From: Clostridia bacterium
GTDB taxonomy: Bacteria > Bacillota > Clostridia > Oscillospirales > CAG-272
Length of the DNA stretch: 35,092 nucleotides
Assembly: GCA_017518975.1 (NCBI GenBank)
Contig: JAFWTH010000074.1
Coordinates: 1 to 35,092, forward strand
Direction: 5' to 3'
Made by a program: the position numbers and the translations under genes. Shown here one piece after another: positions 23,290 through 30,358 of the stretch (position 1 is the first letter of the stretch; the number at the start of each line of letters is the position of its first letter). Under the pieces are notes generated by a model that made no database searches, was not told the DNA's origin, and saw only the letters and a program-made list of their open reading frames with translations.

Positions 23290-26200
23290 TTATTTTGCCG
23301 CTTCTTTTTCTTCGATCGCGGCGAGCAGCGAGCGCAGTCTGATCTTCACCGCACCGAGGTTGGTGATCTCGTCTATTTTGATCTGCGTGCAGTATTTCCC
23401 GCCGTCCTCAAGTATGCGTCTTACCTCGTCCGTCGTGATGGCGTCGACTCCGCATCCGAACGAGACGAGCTGAACGAGTTCCGTATCGCCGTGATCCGCG
23501 GCGTACTTCGCCGCGCGGTAGAGCCGCCCATGGTACGTCCACTGATTGAGGACCCTGACGGACGGGGAGTCGGCGAGATGCGCGACGCTGTCCTCGCTGA
23601 CGACGACGAATCCGAGCGAGAGAGCGAGGCGGTCGATCCCGTGGCAGATCTCCTCGTCGACGTGGTACGGACGTCCCGCGAGGATCATTATCCGCTTGCC
23701 GTTTTCTCTCGCGTACGCCAGCGCGGCCTCGCCTTCGCGGCGTACCGCGGCGTAATACTTTTCAAGCGCGGCGAAGCCCGCTTTCACGGCGCGGCGGATC
23801 TCACGCTTCGTAAACCCGGCGTTCCTGCCGCCGAGGCAGTCGAACAGCTCTTTTTCGAGCTGGGCTTTTTTGTTTATATTCAGATACGGGAAGAAGAAAC
23901 GCGAGTTTCCCGTGTCTTCGAGATTGCCCGCGAGAAGCTCCGAATAGTACGCAACGACGGGGCAGTTGAAGTGGTTTTTCGTGACCTTTTCGTCTACGTT
24001 GTACGTTATGCACGGGTAAAAGATAAGATCGACCCCGCGCTCTGCGAGTTCTTCAACGTGGCCGTGCATGATCTTCGCGGGATAGCACGCGGTGTCGGAC
24101 GGGATGGTGAACTGTCCTTTTTCATAAGTCGCGCGCGTCGACATTCCCGACACGGCGACCGAGTATCCGAGAGACGAAAAGATCCCGTGCCAGAGAGGCA
24201 GCAGCTCGTACATCCCGAGCGCGAGAGGGATACCTACCGTTCCCCTCGGACCCGTTTTTTCGGGAAGGGACGTCAGGTATTTTCTCTTGAAATCGTAAAG
24301 GTTGTGGAGCCCCGCGTCTCCGGGGTCGCGCCCGAGCCCGCGTTCACAGCGGTTTCCGGATATGAATCTTCCGCCGCCGGAGAACGTGTTCACGGTGAGG
24401 TGACAGTTGTTCGTGCAGCCCCGGCAGATCGTGCTCGTCGATTTGTGAGTGAAGTTTTCGAGCGCTTCCCACGGGATGAGGGAAGTCGGTCCCCTGTGGT
24501 TCATCGCCTTCAGCGCCGCGCCGTACGCTCCCATGAGCCCCGCGACGGCGGGACGGACGACCTGACGGCCGAGCTCGCGCTCAAGCGCGCGCAGAACTGC
24601 GTCGTTGAGCAGAGTTCCGCCCTGAACGACGACTCGCTCGCCGAGGTCGTCAGGTCCGGTAGCTCTTATGACTTTGTAAAGGGCGTTTTTAACGACGCTG
24701 ATCGAGAGACCCGCCGATATGTCGTCGGCTCCCGCGCCGTCCTTCTGCGCCTGCTTGACGGACGAGTTCATGAAGACGGTACACCGGCTTCCGAGATTGA
24801 CCGGAGCGCGGGCGAAGAGCCCCGCTCTCGCGAACTCCTCCGCCGTGTAGCCCATCGACCGCGCGAACGTCTCGATGAACGAACCGCACCCGGAGGAGCA
24901 CGCCTCGTTGAGCATGATGCTGTCGATCGCGCCGTTTTTGATCCGGAAGCACTTTATATCCTGCCCCCCGATATCGAGGATGAAATCGACGTCGGGCATG
25001 AATTTCTTCGCAGCTGTGTAGTGTGCCGCCGTCTCGACGACTCCGATATCGACCCCGAACGCGTTTTTGATCAGGTCCTCGCCGTACCCGGTGACGGCGC
25101 TTCCCGCGATCTCGATCGAGTCGCCCGCGAGGGCGTATATCCGTCCGAGCTGATCCCTGATCACCTCGACGGGATTCCCTCTGTTGGAGGAATAGTACGA
25201 ATACAGGATCTTTCCGCTCTCGGTGAGCAGAACGAGTTTCGTCGTGGTAGAGCCGCAGTCGATGCCGAGGTACGCGCGCCCCGAGTACGAGTCGGGGTCT
25301 TCCGTTTCGACGGTCGCTGCCGCGTGGCGCGCGGCGAATTCGTTATACTCGTCCTCCGACCCGAAAAGAGGGGGGAGCGCCGCTTCGCCCGACGATCTCA
25401 CAATGCAGTTTTCTATCCGTCCGCACAGATCGGAGAGGGAGGTCGAAAGTCCGTTGTCCCGCGCGAAAAGCGCCGCGCCGAGAGAAACGGAGTGGCGGGC
25501 GTAGGACGGACAGACCGCGTCGTCTTCCGACAGACCGAGCGTCTCGCGGAAGCGTAGGCGCAATCCCTCGCAGAAGAAGAGCGGGCCGCCGAAGAAAAGG
25601 ACTTTCCCGCGGATCCTGCGCCCCTGCGCGAGCCCCGCGATCGTCTGATTGACGACCGCCTGATAAATGCTCGCCGCGACGTCTTCTTTTCTCGCGCCCT
25701 GATTGAGGAGCGGCTGGACGTCCGTTTTTGCGAAAACGCCGCACCGCGACGCGATCGGATATATCTTGCTGCTGTCAAGCGAGAGGGCGTCGAGCTCTCC
25801 GACAGTCACGTCGAGAAGAGTCGCCATCTGATCGATGAACGCGCCGGTCCCGCCGGCGCAGGTCCCGTTCATCCTCTCGTCGACGCTGTTTCCGAAAAAG
25901 ACGATCTTCGCGTCTTCTCCGCCGAGTTCGATTACCGCCTCAGTATCCGGGTGGTACGTTCTCACGAGCTCGGTCGTGGCGGCGACCTCCTGAATGAAGG
26001 GTATCCCCGCCGCCTCGGCCACGCCGAGACCCGCGGAGCCGGAGATCGCGGCGCTGACCGTCACGTCGCCGAGTTCGGCGAGAGCTTCGCGCAGCAGCTC
26101 CGCCGTTTTCTGTCTCACTGCGGAGAGGTGGCGTTCATACCGCTCGAAAATGATCTTTCCGTCTTTTACCGCGACGATCTTCGCCGTCGTCGATCCGATG

Positions 26201-26310
26201 TCTACCCCGACCGTTACGGAGGCGCGGCAAAGGGACTCCGCCCCGCGGTTTTCCGCGGAGCGGAGGACTTCAGTATTCTCCTCGCGTCTTATCCTGCTTT
26301 TTTCTTCCAT
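23290..26310 (-). CDS. CoA-substrate-specific enzyme activase with two BcrAD/BadFG ATPase domains
   Basis: A 1006-residue protein. Two ASKHA-type ATPase domains follow each other: the first from VGVDIGSTTAKIVAV (about residue 34) with NGTCAGGTGAFIDQMA and ASRCGVFAKTDVQ, whose Cys residues match those that bridge a [4Fe-4S] cluster in HgdC; the second from YLGIDCGSTTTKLVLL with NEACSSGCGSFIETFA and SRCTVFMNSS. A C-terminal DUF2229-like region carries ICRGCTNNCHLTVNTFSGGG. It should use ATP to send a low-potential electron to the dehydratase-like partner encoded next. ATG 26310 has GGAG 9 bases upstream and begins near the first domain; the frame extends upstream to 26445 only by overlapping the RNHCP gene. 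Confidence 0.9.
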   Translation of the reverse strand: MEEKSRIRREENTEVLRSAENRGAESLCRASVTVGVDIGSTTAKIVAVKDGKIIFERYERHLSAVRQKTAELLREALAELGDVTVSAAISGSAGLGVAEAAGIPFIQEVAATTELVRTYHPDTEAVIELGGEDAKIVFFGNSVDERMNGTCAGGTGAFIDQMATLLDVTVGELDALSLDSSKIYPIASRCGVFAKTDVQPLLNQGARKEDVAASIYQAVVNQTIAGLAQGRRIRGKVLFFGGPLFFCEGLRLRFRETLGLSEDDAVCPSYARHSVSLGAALFARDNGLSTSLSDLCGRIENCIVRSSGEAALPPLFGSEDEYNEFAARHAAATVETEDPDSYSGRAYLGIDCGSTTTKLVLLTESGKILYSYYSSNRGNPVEVIRDQLGRIYALAGDSIEIAGSAVTGYGEDLIKNAFGVDIGVVETAAHYTAAKKFMPDVDFILDIGGQDIKCFRIKNGAIDSIMLNEACSSGCGSFIETFARSMGYTAEEFARAGLFARAPVNLGSRCTVFMNSSVKQAQKDGAGADDISAGLSISVVKNALYKVIRATGPDDLGERVVVQGGTLLNDAVLRALERELGRQVVRPAVAGLMGAYGAALKAMNHRGPTSLIPWEALENFTHKSTSTICRGCTNNCHLTVNTFSGGGRFISGNRCERGLGRDPGDAGLHNLYDFKRKYLTSLPEKTGPRGTVGIPLALGMYELLPLWHGIFSSLGYSVAVSGMSTRATYEKGQFTIPSDTACYPAKIMHGHVEELAERGVDLIFYPCITYNVDEKVTKNHFNCPVVAYYSELLAGNLEDTGNSRFFFPYLNINKKAQLEKELFDCLGGRNAGFTKREIRRAVKAGFAALEKYYAAVRREGEAALAYARENGKRIMILAGRPYHVDEEICHGIDRLALSLGFVVVSEDSVAHLADSPSVRVLNQWTYHGRLYRAAKYAADHGDTELVQLVSFGCGVDAITTDEVRRILEDGGKYCTQIKIDEITNLGAVKIRLRSLLAAIEEKEAAK

Positions 26311-26339
26311 AACGTAAGTCTCCGGGCTTTGAAAAAACG

Positions 26340-26669
26340 TCAGATCTCTCCCGCCGTCAGGGCGATGAGCAGATCGGTGTCGTCGGGCTGATCGCAGTCG
26401 CCGACAGCCGCGCGGTTTTTTCGCACCGCGCCGCATTTTCTGCATTTATGATAGATGACGAACCCCTTTTTCGGGTCCGGCTCCGTCTTTACGGCGTCCA
26501 TTATCCCCCCGCACCCCGCGGCGCGGTCGCCGGGGTTCACGTCGAGGTGAACGGAGGAAAGACAGAACGGGCAATGGTTGCGCGACGTGAATTTCAGGGG
26601 CGTCACGTCCCTGCCGCAGACTGCGCATACGAAACCGTCGTCGTTTTTACGGAAACGCTTTTCTTCCAC
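26340..26669 (-). CDS. RNHCP-domain zinc-ribbon protein
   Basis: A 109-residue protein with the motif that names the family: CAVCGRDVTPLKFTSRNHCP followed by FCLSSVHLD, and later HKCRKCGAVRKNR. The paired CxxC/CPxC motifs should bind zinc. The molecular function of RNHCP proteins is unknown to me. GTG 26669 has a strong GAGGAGGTG just upstream. It is the first gene of a minus-strand unit, 29 bases before the activase. A -10-like TATAAT (26748-26753, minus) is visible upstream, but no good -35. Confidence 0.88.
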   Translation of the reverse strand: MEEKRFRKNDDGFVCAVCGRDVTPLKFTSRNHCPFCLSSVHLDVNPGDRAAGCGGIMDAVKTEPDPKKGFVIYHKCRKCGAVRKNRAAVGDCDQPDDTDLLIALTAGEI

Positions 26670-26718
26670 GCGCGCACCTCCTCATTTATGAACTCGGAAA
26701 AAATTTCACGGCGAAATG

Positions 26719-26746
26719 TTGCAAAACGTGCTTTTTATGGTATACT
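26719..26746 (+). promoter_or_regulatory. Promoter for the small acidic membrane protein
   Basis: TTGCAA (26719-26724), a 16-base spacer and TATACT (26741-26746), about 46 bases before ATG 26793. Confidence 0.65.
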
Positions 26747-26792
26747 TATTATACGGATGGCAAACGATATCTCTGAAAGGCGGTTTGTTGCT

Positions 26793-27077
26793 ATGAAAAT
26801 TAAAAAAGGCGAAAAGAAATTTTCCGACGGTATCAAGGCGTTGTTCGTCGCCGTCGGCGCCCTTGTCACGATCGGAACGATCGCTGTAGTCCTTTATAAC
26901 GTATTCAAGAAGTATTTCAAGATCTCCGTCGAATGCGAAGGCGACGACGACGATTGCTTTGACGATTTTGACGAATACGATCCGGTCTGCTCTCCCGATG
27001 ATTGCGCTTCCTGCGAAATGAAGGAAGAAGAGGATGAGGAAGAAGACGAGGACGAGGACGAAGAGGAAGACGAATAA
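26793..27077 (+). CDS. Small membrane protein with acidic tail, unknown function
   Basis: A 94-residue protein I do not recognise. The basic start (MKIKKGEKKFSDGIK) leads into one membrane segment (ALFVAVGALVTIGTIAVVLY), then a short basic stretch and an acidic tail containing four Cys (VECEGDDDDC, CSPDDCASC region, giving a DDC-x2-C-like cluster) and ending in about 25 mostly Glu/Asp residues. With positive-inside topology the first residues are cytoplasmic, although the Lys-rich stretch after the helix makes orientation ambiguous. GAAAGGCGG precedes ATG 26793; the open frame upstream to 26448 overlaps the divergent gene and promoter and is rejected. It has its own promoter and terminator, so it is a single-gene unit. 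Metal binding by the acidic/Cys tail is possible but unproven. Confidence 0.8.
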   Translation: MKIKKGEKKFSDGIKALFVAVGALVTIGTIAVVLYNVFKKYFKISVECEGDDDDCFDDFDEYDPVCSPDDCASCEMKEEEDEEEDEDEDEEEDE

Positions 27078-27095
27078 TAGAAGCTACTGCGTATG

Positions 27096-27125
27096 CCGCG
27101 GCGATAACTCGCCGCGGTTTTTTTT
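27096..27125 (+). terminator. Terminator of the acidic membrane protein gene
   Basis: CCGCGGCG (27096-27103) with CGCCGCGG (27110-27117), loop ATAACT, then eight T (27118-27125). Confidence 0.93.
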
Positions 27126-27135
27126 GAAGACGAGT

Positions 27136-27248
27136 CCGCTTGCTTCTGCGAAGCAAGCGGGATAAAGTTCCGCTTGAAATGTCTGCTTGCTCATAAAGAG
27201 CAAGCAGGATAAAGTTCTCTTGAACGTGGCCCATTCAAGAAAACTTTA
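27136..27248. repeat. AAAGTTC palindromic modules between convergent genes
   Basis: Two hairpins, 27136-27146 / 27150-27160 (arm CCGCTTGCTTC) and 27183-27192 / 27198-27207 (CTGCTTGCTC / GAGCAAGCAG), are each followed by GATAAAGTTC. The second continues as GATAAAGTTCTCTTGAA (27208-27224), identical to 18755-18771. TAAAGTTCTCTTGAA (27210-27224) also pairs with 27234-27248 (one mismatch) to form another hairpin. A TTCCGGC / GCCGGAA hairpin follows near 27292-27308. The stretch fills the space between gene ends at 27077 (plus) and 27344 (minus). Confidence 0.8.
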
Positions 27249-27343
27249 CGGGCGGTTTCCGTAGCGTTTCTGTAAAAGGAGATCAGTGTCTTCCGGCTTC
27301 GCCGGAACCGCAGAATTTTACGGCGGCTGACGGGGAGTTTGCC

Positions 27344-28003
27344 TTATTTCGACTTCACCGATGCGAAATAGATCGTTCCGTCTTCACGCTTGACCAGCGT
27401 CGCGGAATATCTCATTGTCCGCTTTCCGTTCGAGCACTCGAACGTCACGCGGTAGGTGTTGCGCGTTTCCTCGATCTCCGTCAGCGTGACGTCGTACGCG
27501 TCGCTTATCGGGTGACCGATCGGGATGTACGCGTTGATGCGGGAAAGATACTTGAACGCTCTGCTGTCACCGTGGGATATTTTGACCGTTCCGCCGAAGC
27601 ATCGGTACATCATCGATTCGAACTCGGACGCGGGGATTATCTGCGATACGCCGAGTTCGGGGTATTCCTCGTCCACCTGCGCGAGAAAGTCGGGATTTCC
27701 GGCGTACTTCGCGTAATCGGTGTAGAGCATATAGTTCAGAAGACTGTCGTGGCAGAGAGTTATCGCGTCCTTCGTGCTCGTGAATTCCGGAAGCTTAACG
27801 GAGTCGACCGACAGCATCTTGATCATCGACGTGATTTGCCCGGCGATCTCTCCGTCGAGCGGGACCTTCCTGATAACGTTTTCGCCGGAGTAGTCGGGAT
27901 CGCCGAATCCTATCGCCCGCGACATCTCTCCGAACGCCCGGCACGAGCAAAGGGAGAAGACCAGAGCGACGAGAAGCAGCGCCGCGAGCGCGCGTCTTTT
28001 CAT
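27344..28003 (-). CDS. Lipoprotein of unknown function downstream of folC
   Basis: A 219-residue predicted lipoprotein: signal helix ALAALLLVALVFSL, then the lipobox with Cys21 as the likely lipidation site (an extra Cys19 precedes it). The mature region is mixed alpha/beta with a C-terminal sheet part (DAYDVTLTEIEETRNTYRVT and MRYSATLVKREDGTIYF) resembling NTF2-like or other small extracellular folds, but I cannot name a family. ATG 28003 overlaps the folC stop (ATGA) and has AAAGGAAAA upstream, so it is translationally coupled to folC. The open frame upstream to 28159 is only folC in another frame. A link to folate is suggested by position alone. Confidence 0.78.
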   Translation of the reverse strand: MKRRALAALLLVALVFSLCSCRAFGEMSRAIGFGDPDYSGENVIRKVPLDGEIAGQITSMIKMLSVDSVKLPEFTSTKDAITLCHDSLLNYMLYTDYAKYAGNPDFLAQVDEEYPELGVSQIIPASEFESMMYRCFGGTVKISHGDSRAFKYLSRINAYIPIGHPISDAYDVTLTEIEETRNTYRVTFECSNGKRTMRYSATLVKREDGTIYFASVKSK

Positions 28004-29280
28004 TTCGTTTTCCTTTCCCGGAGAACGGCGGGCTCCGCCTCCGCGTACATATAGAGCGTACCCATTATGAGAACGGGTCTTTTTACCTCTTTTGCAAACG
28101 AGATCGCGCGGGAGACCCCGTCGGGGACGGACCCGCACGCTTCCGCGGGAACTCCGCATTCACGGAACGCCGACGCGGATCCGGCGGGATCGAGCGAACG
28201 CGGATTGTCCGGTCTTACCGTGAAAACGCGGTTCGCGACCGGCGATACGGTCTTTATCATCTCTCGCCAGTCCTTGTCCGCCATAACGCCGAAAACGAGG
28301 ACGGCGTCGCCCCCGAGAAGTTCTTTGACGTTCTCCTTCAGAGCGCGGATCCCGTCGGGGTTATGCGCTCCGTCGTAAATGACGAGCGGATCGGAAAGCA
28401 GCGGCTCGAACCGCGCGCTCCACCGGGCGGCGGCGAGTCCTTTTTTTATATCCTCGTTTTTTATCCTGAACCCGCGTCCGTTTAGGACTTCCGTGGCGGT
28501 CAGGACGACCGAAACGTTGTCGAGTTGATGGCGTCCGGCGAGGTTGATTCGGATCTCTCCGTACGGCTCCGCCGAGATGACCGCGCCGAACGGCGTCAGG
28601 GACCGGGGGACGATACGCTCTCCGTCCGCGCGGAAAAGAGAACATCCGAGTTCTCCCGCGCGGGCGAGGATCGGGGCGAACGCCTCGTCGGACACGCGTC
28701 CGACGACGACGGCGGACCCCGCTTTTATTATCCCCGCCTTCTCCGCGGCGATCTTTCCCTCCGTGTCGCCGAGAAGGGCGGTGTGGTCGAGACCTATCCC
28801 CGTGATCACCGAGAGCACGGGAGGGTCGATAACGTTCGTGGAGTCGAGCCGTCCGCCGAGCCCCGTTTCCAGGACGACGGCGTCGCATTCAGTCTCTTTG
28901 AAATATTCGAAACCGACGGCGGTGAGAAGCTCGAACTCCGTCGGAGGATCGCTCATTTTTTCGGCGGCGTCGCGCACGCGCTCCGTCGCGCGCCCGAGCT
29001 TGTCGCCCGGGATCGGCTCGCCGTCGACGGAAATACGCTCCTCGAAAAACCTGACGAAGGGAGAGGTGAAAAGTCCCGTCCGGTATCCCGCCGCGGTGAG
29101 TACGGATGAGAGCATCGAACAGACGGACCCTTTCCCGTTCGTTCCAGCGACGTGAACGAAGCGGAGTCCTTTCTGCGGGTCGCCGAGCGCGCGGCACAGC
29201 TCACGGATCCGCTCAAGACCCGGGCGGCTTCCGCGCCAGCTGACCGAATGGATATACGCTATCGCCTCGTCACGCGTCAT
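28000..29280 (-). CDS. folC: Folylpolyglutamate synthase / dihydrofolate synthase
   Basis: A 426-residue Mur-ligase-family enzyme that adds glutamate to folates (and may make dihydrofolate from dihydropteroate). The P-loop is HVAGTNGKGSVCSMLSSVL near the N-terminus; other family blocks are GLFTSPFVRFFEERISVDG, VLETGLGGRLDSTNVIDPP, GLDHTALLGDTEGKIAAEKA and YDGAHNPDGIRALKEN. Polyglutamylation retains folates in the cell, which fits with folT, the folate-uptake component immediately upstream, and with the THF riboswitch heading the unit. ATG 29280 has GGAGGTG about ten bases upstream and overlaps folT by 11 bases; the gene's stop overlaps the lipoprotein start. Confidence 0.94.
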   Translation of the reverse strand: MTRDEAIAYIHSVSWRGSRPGLERIRELCRALGDPQKGLRFVHVAGTNGKGSVCSMLSSVLTAAGYRTGLFTSPFVRFFEERISVDGEPIPGDKLGRATERVRDAAEKMSDPPTEFELLTAVGFEYFKETECDAVVLETGLGGRLDSTNVIDPPVLSVITGIGLDHTALLGDTEGKIAAEKAGIIKAGSAVVVGRVSDEAFAPILARAGELGCSLFRADGERIVPRSLTPFGAVISAEPYGEIRINLAGRHQLDNVSVVLTATEVLNGRGFRIKNEDIKKGLAAARWSARFEPLLSDPLVIYDGAHNPDGIRALKENVKELLGGDAVLVFGVMADKDWREMIKTVSPVANRVFTVRPDNPRSLDPAGSASAFRECGVPAEACGSVPDGVSRAISFAKEVKRPVLIMGTLYMYAEAEPAVLRERKTK

Positions 29281-29875
29281 TTTTCTTTTTCACCTCCGCG
29301 ATGCGAAGCCTTCTCTTGAGAGTGCCGCCGAGTTTGATAAGTATCGGGATGATCGCGATCTCAACGGGGACGAGGATCGCGTATTCCCCGAGCCGGTAGA
29401 GGAACCAGCCCCACCAGGTGCGGCTCCCGTAGAGTTGACTTACCCAGGTTGTATTTACCGTCAGCCCGAGGACAAGACAGTTGAAAAGAACGGTGACGAC
29501 CACGTTCGGGAAGACCCGCACGCGGCTTCGGATCGGAGGGACGGGGCCTCCTTTTTTCTTTTTGAACAGTTTGGCGGTGAAGCCGGGGTTAAGCAGAAAT
29601 CCCGAGATAACGCCCATCAACGCCGCACAGACGGTGAATCCCGGATGGTAAGGACCGATCGGGAAGAGGATCGCTCCGAGCATATCGGACAGCCCCCAGA
29701 CGGCGGCGCTCATCCCCGGTCCGAACATGATCGCGGCGAGAGTCGGAGGGACGAAGGCGAAACCTATTTTGAGCCCCATCGTATTGATCGACGCGAAGCG
29801 GTTGAGAACGATCTCCGCGGCGATAAGAAACGCGGCGACCGTTATATAGATCACCGGCTTGTTCCTGATCTTCAA
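29270..29875 (-). CDS. folT: Folate ECF transporter S component FolT
   Basis: A 201-residue integral membrane protein with about six helices, the substrate-binding subunit of an energy-coupling-factor transporter. Characteristic pieces are ASINTMGLKIGFAFVPPTLA (beginning after helix 1), MFGPGMSAAVWGLSDMLGAI and GLTVNTTWVSQLYG. It captures folate and works with an EcfA/A'/T module, which is not encoded here and would be shared from elsewhere. TTG 29875 is chosen because GGGAGGTG ends six bases before it and the protein then starts KIRNKPVIYITVAAFLI; an ATG at 29890 lies inside that ribosome site. The preceding THF riboswitch strongly supports the assignment. Confidence 0.92.
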   Translation of the reverse strand: MKIRNKPVIYITVAAFLIAAEIVLNRFASINTMGLKIGFAFVPPTLAAIMFGPGMSAAVWGLSDMLGAILFPIGPYHPGFTVCAALMGVISGFLLNPGFTAKLFKKKKGGPVPPIRSRVRVFPNVVVTVLFNCLVLGLTVNTTWVSQLYGSRTWWGWFLYRLGEYAILVPVEIAIIPILIKLGGTLKRRLRIAEVKKKNDA

Positions 29876-29915
29876 AAAAACACCTCCCATGGAAACAGAA
29901 TGAAATTCCGCCTGA

Positions 29916-29940
29916 ACATCCATGAGAGCGTCTCAGATGT
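29916..29940 (-). promoter_or_regulatory. Hairpin between riboswitch and folT
   Basis: An inverted repeat (ACATC plus GAGA on either side of a short loop) directly follows the riboswitch aptamer on the minus strand and precedes the folT ribosome site. It may belong to the expression platform, but the switching mechanism is not obvious and there is no T-run. Confidence 0.4.
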
Positions 29941-29945
29941 ATGTT

Positions 29946-30048
29946 ACAGCGGGATGCGGCAGATGCACCGCAACGGTCGGCCGACCGTTTTCGTCTCCCG
30001 GACAACTCCCCGTCCCGGGAGCACTTGACGCGCAAATGCCTACTCTGT
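29946..30048 (-). ncRNA. THF (tetrahydrofolate) riboswitch
   Basis: Read on the minus strand, this matches the THF aptamer as I know it: ACAGAGTAG at the 5' side, then GCGCGTCAAGTGC, GACGGGGAGTTGTC, GACGAAAACG, a variable hairpin GGTCGGCCGACC, GCGGTGCAT and the closing GCCGCATCCCGCTGT. Terminal bases ACAG and CTGT can pair as P1. It senses reduced folate and normally represses folate transport or synthesis genes when folate is plentiful. It sits about 70 bases before folT, after its own promoter and a small hairpin (30052-30069). Confidence 0.88.
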
Positions 30049-30074
30049 CATCGCCGTCTTCCGACGGCGTATAT

Positions 30075-30103
30075 ATAATAGCACAAATCGGGGGGCGTTT
30101 CAA
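30075..30103 (-). promoter_or_regulatory. Sigma-A promoter of the folT-folC unit
   Basis: On the minus strand TTGAAA (30098-30103), a 17-base spacer and TATTAT (30075-30080), about 25 bases upstream of the riboswitch. Confidence 0.75.
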
Positions 30104-30169
30104 TATTTTTTGATTCTTCTTTTCTTTAATTCTTTATTTCTTTATTCTTTATTTCTTGTTGATGATTTC

Positions 30170-30244
30170 CCGCGTTCGGAAAAACCGCGTTCGGAAAAAC
30201 CGCGTTCGGAAAAACCGCGTTCGGAAAAACCGCGTTCGGAAAAT
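30170..30244. repeat. Five tandem copies of a 15-base repeat
   Basis: CCGCGTTCGGAAAAA is repeated at 30170, 30185, 30200, 30215 and 30230, the last ending in a T instead of the final A. It lies between the divergent folT and hprK promoters, 47 bases before the hprK -35. To its left is a pyrimidine tract (about 30111-30159) built from TTCTTTATT-like units. The unit contains CG-rich and A-rich halves with the periodicity of 1.5 helical turns. Confidence 0.9.
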
Positions 30245-30290
30245 CGCAACACGGTGGATCGAAAGCGGGATCATTCAACGGACCACGCAC

Positions 30291-30320
30291 TTGAATTCGG
30301 GTAGTCCTTTATGATACAAT
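30291..30320 (+). promoter_or_regulatory. Sigma-A promoter of hprK
   Basis: TTGAAT (30291-30296), an 18-base spacer and TACAAT (30315-30320). The transcript would start near 30327, so the in-frame ATG at 30311 cannot be the start of hprK. Confidence 0.75.
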
Positions 30321-30358
30321 ATAGAAAACAGTCGGTTTTTATGAAAGGAACCCGGAAT

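Noticed and set aside
23224..25557. 777-codon plus-strand frame opposite the activase gene
   Set aside because: No recognisable domains and very Arg/Glu/Val-rich; the minus-strand protein has two intact ATPase domains.
30170..30244. Possible CRISPR array
   Set aside because: The 15-base units abut directly with no spacers and no cas genes are nearby.
30110..30304. 64-codon frame encoding a repeated RSEKP peptide
   Set aside because: It is a translation of the 15-base tandem repeat and pyrimidine tract, lacks a ribosome site and overlaps the hprK promoter.
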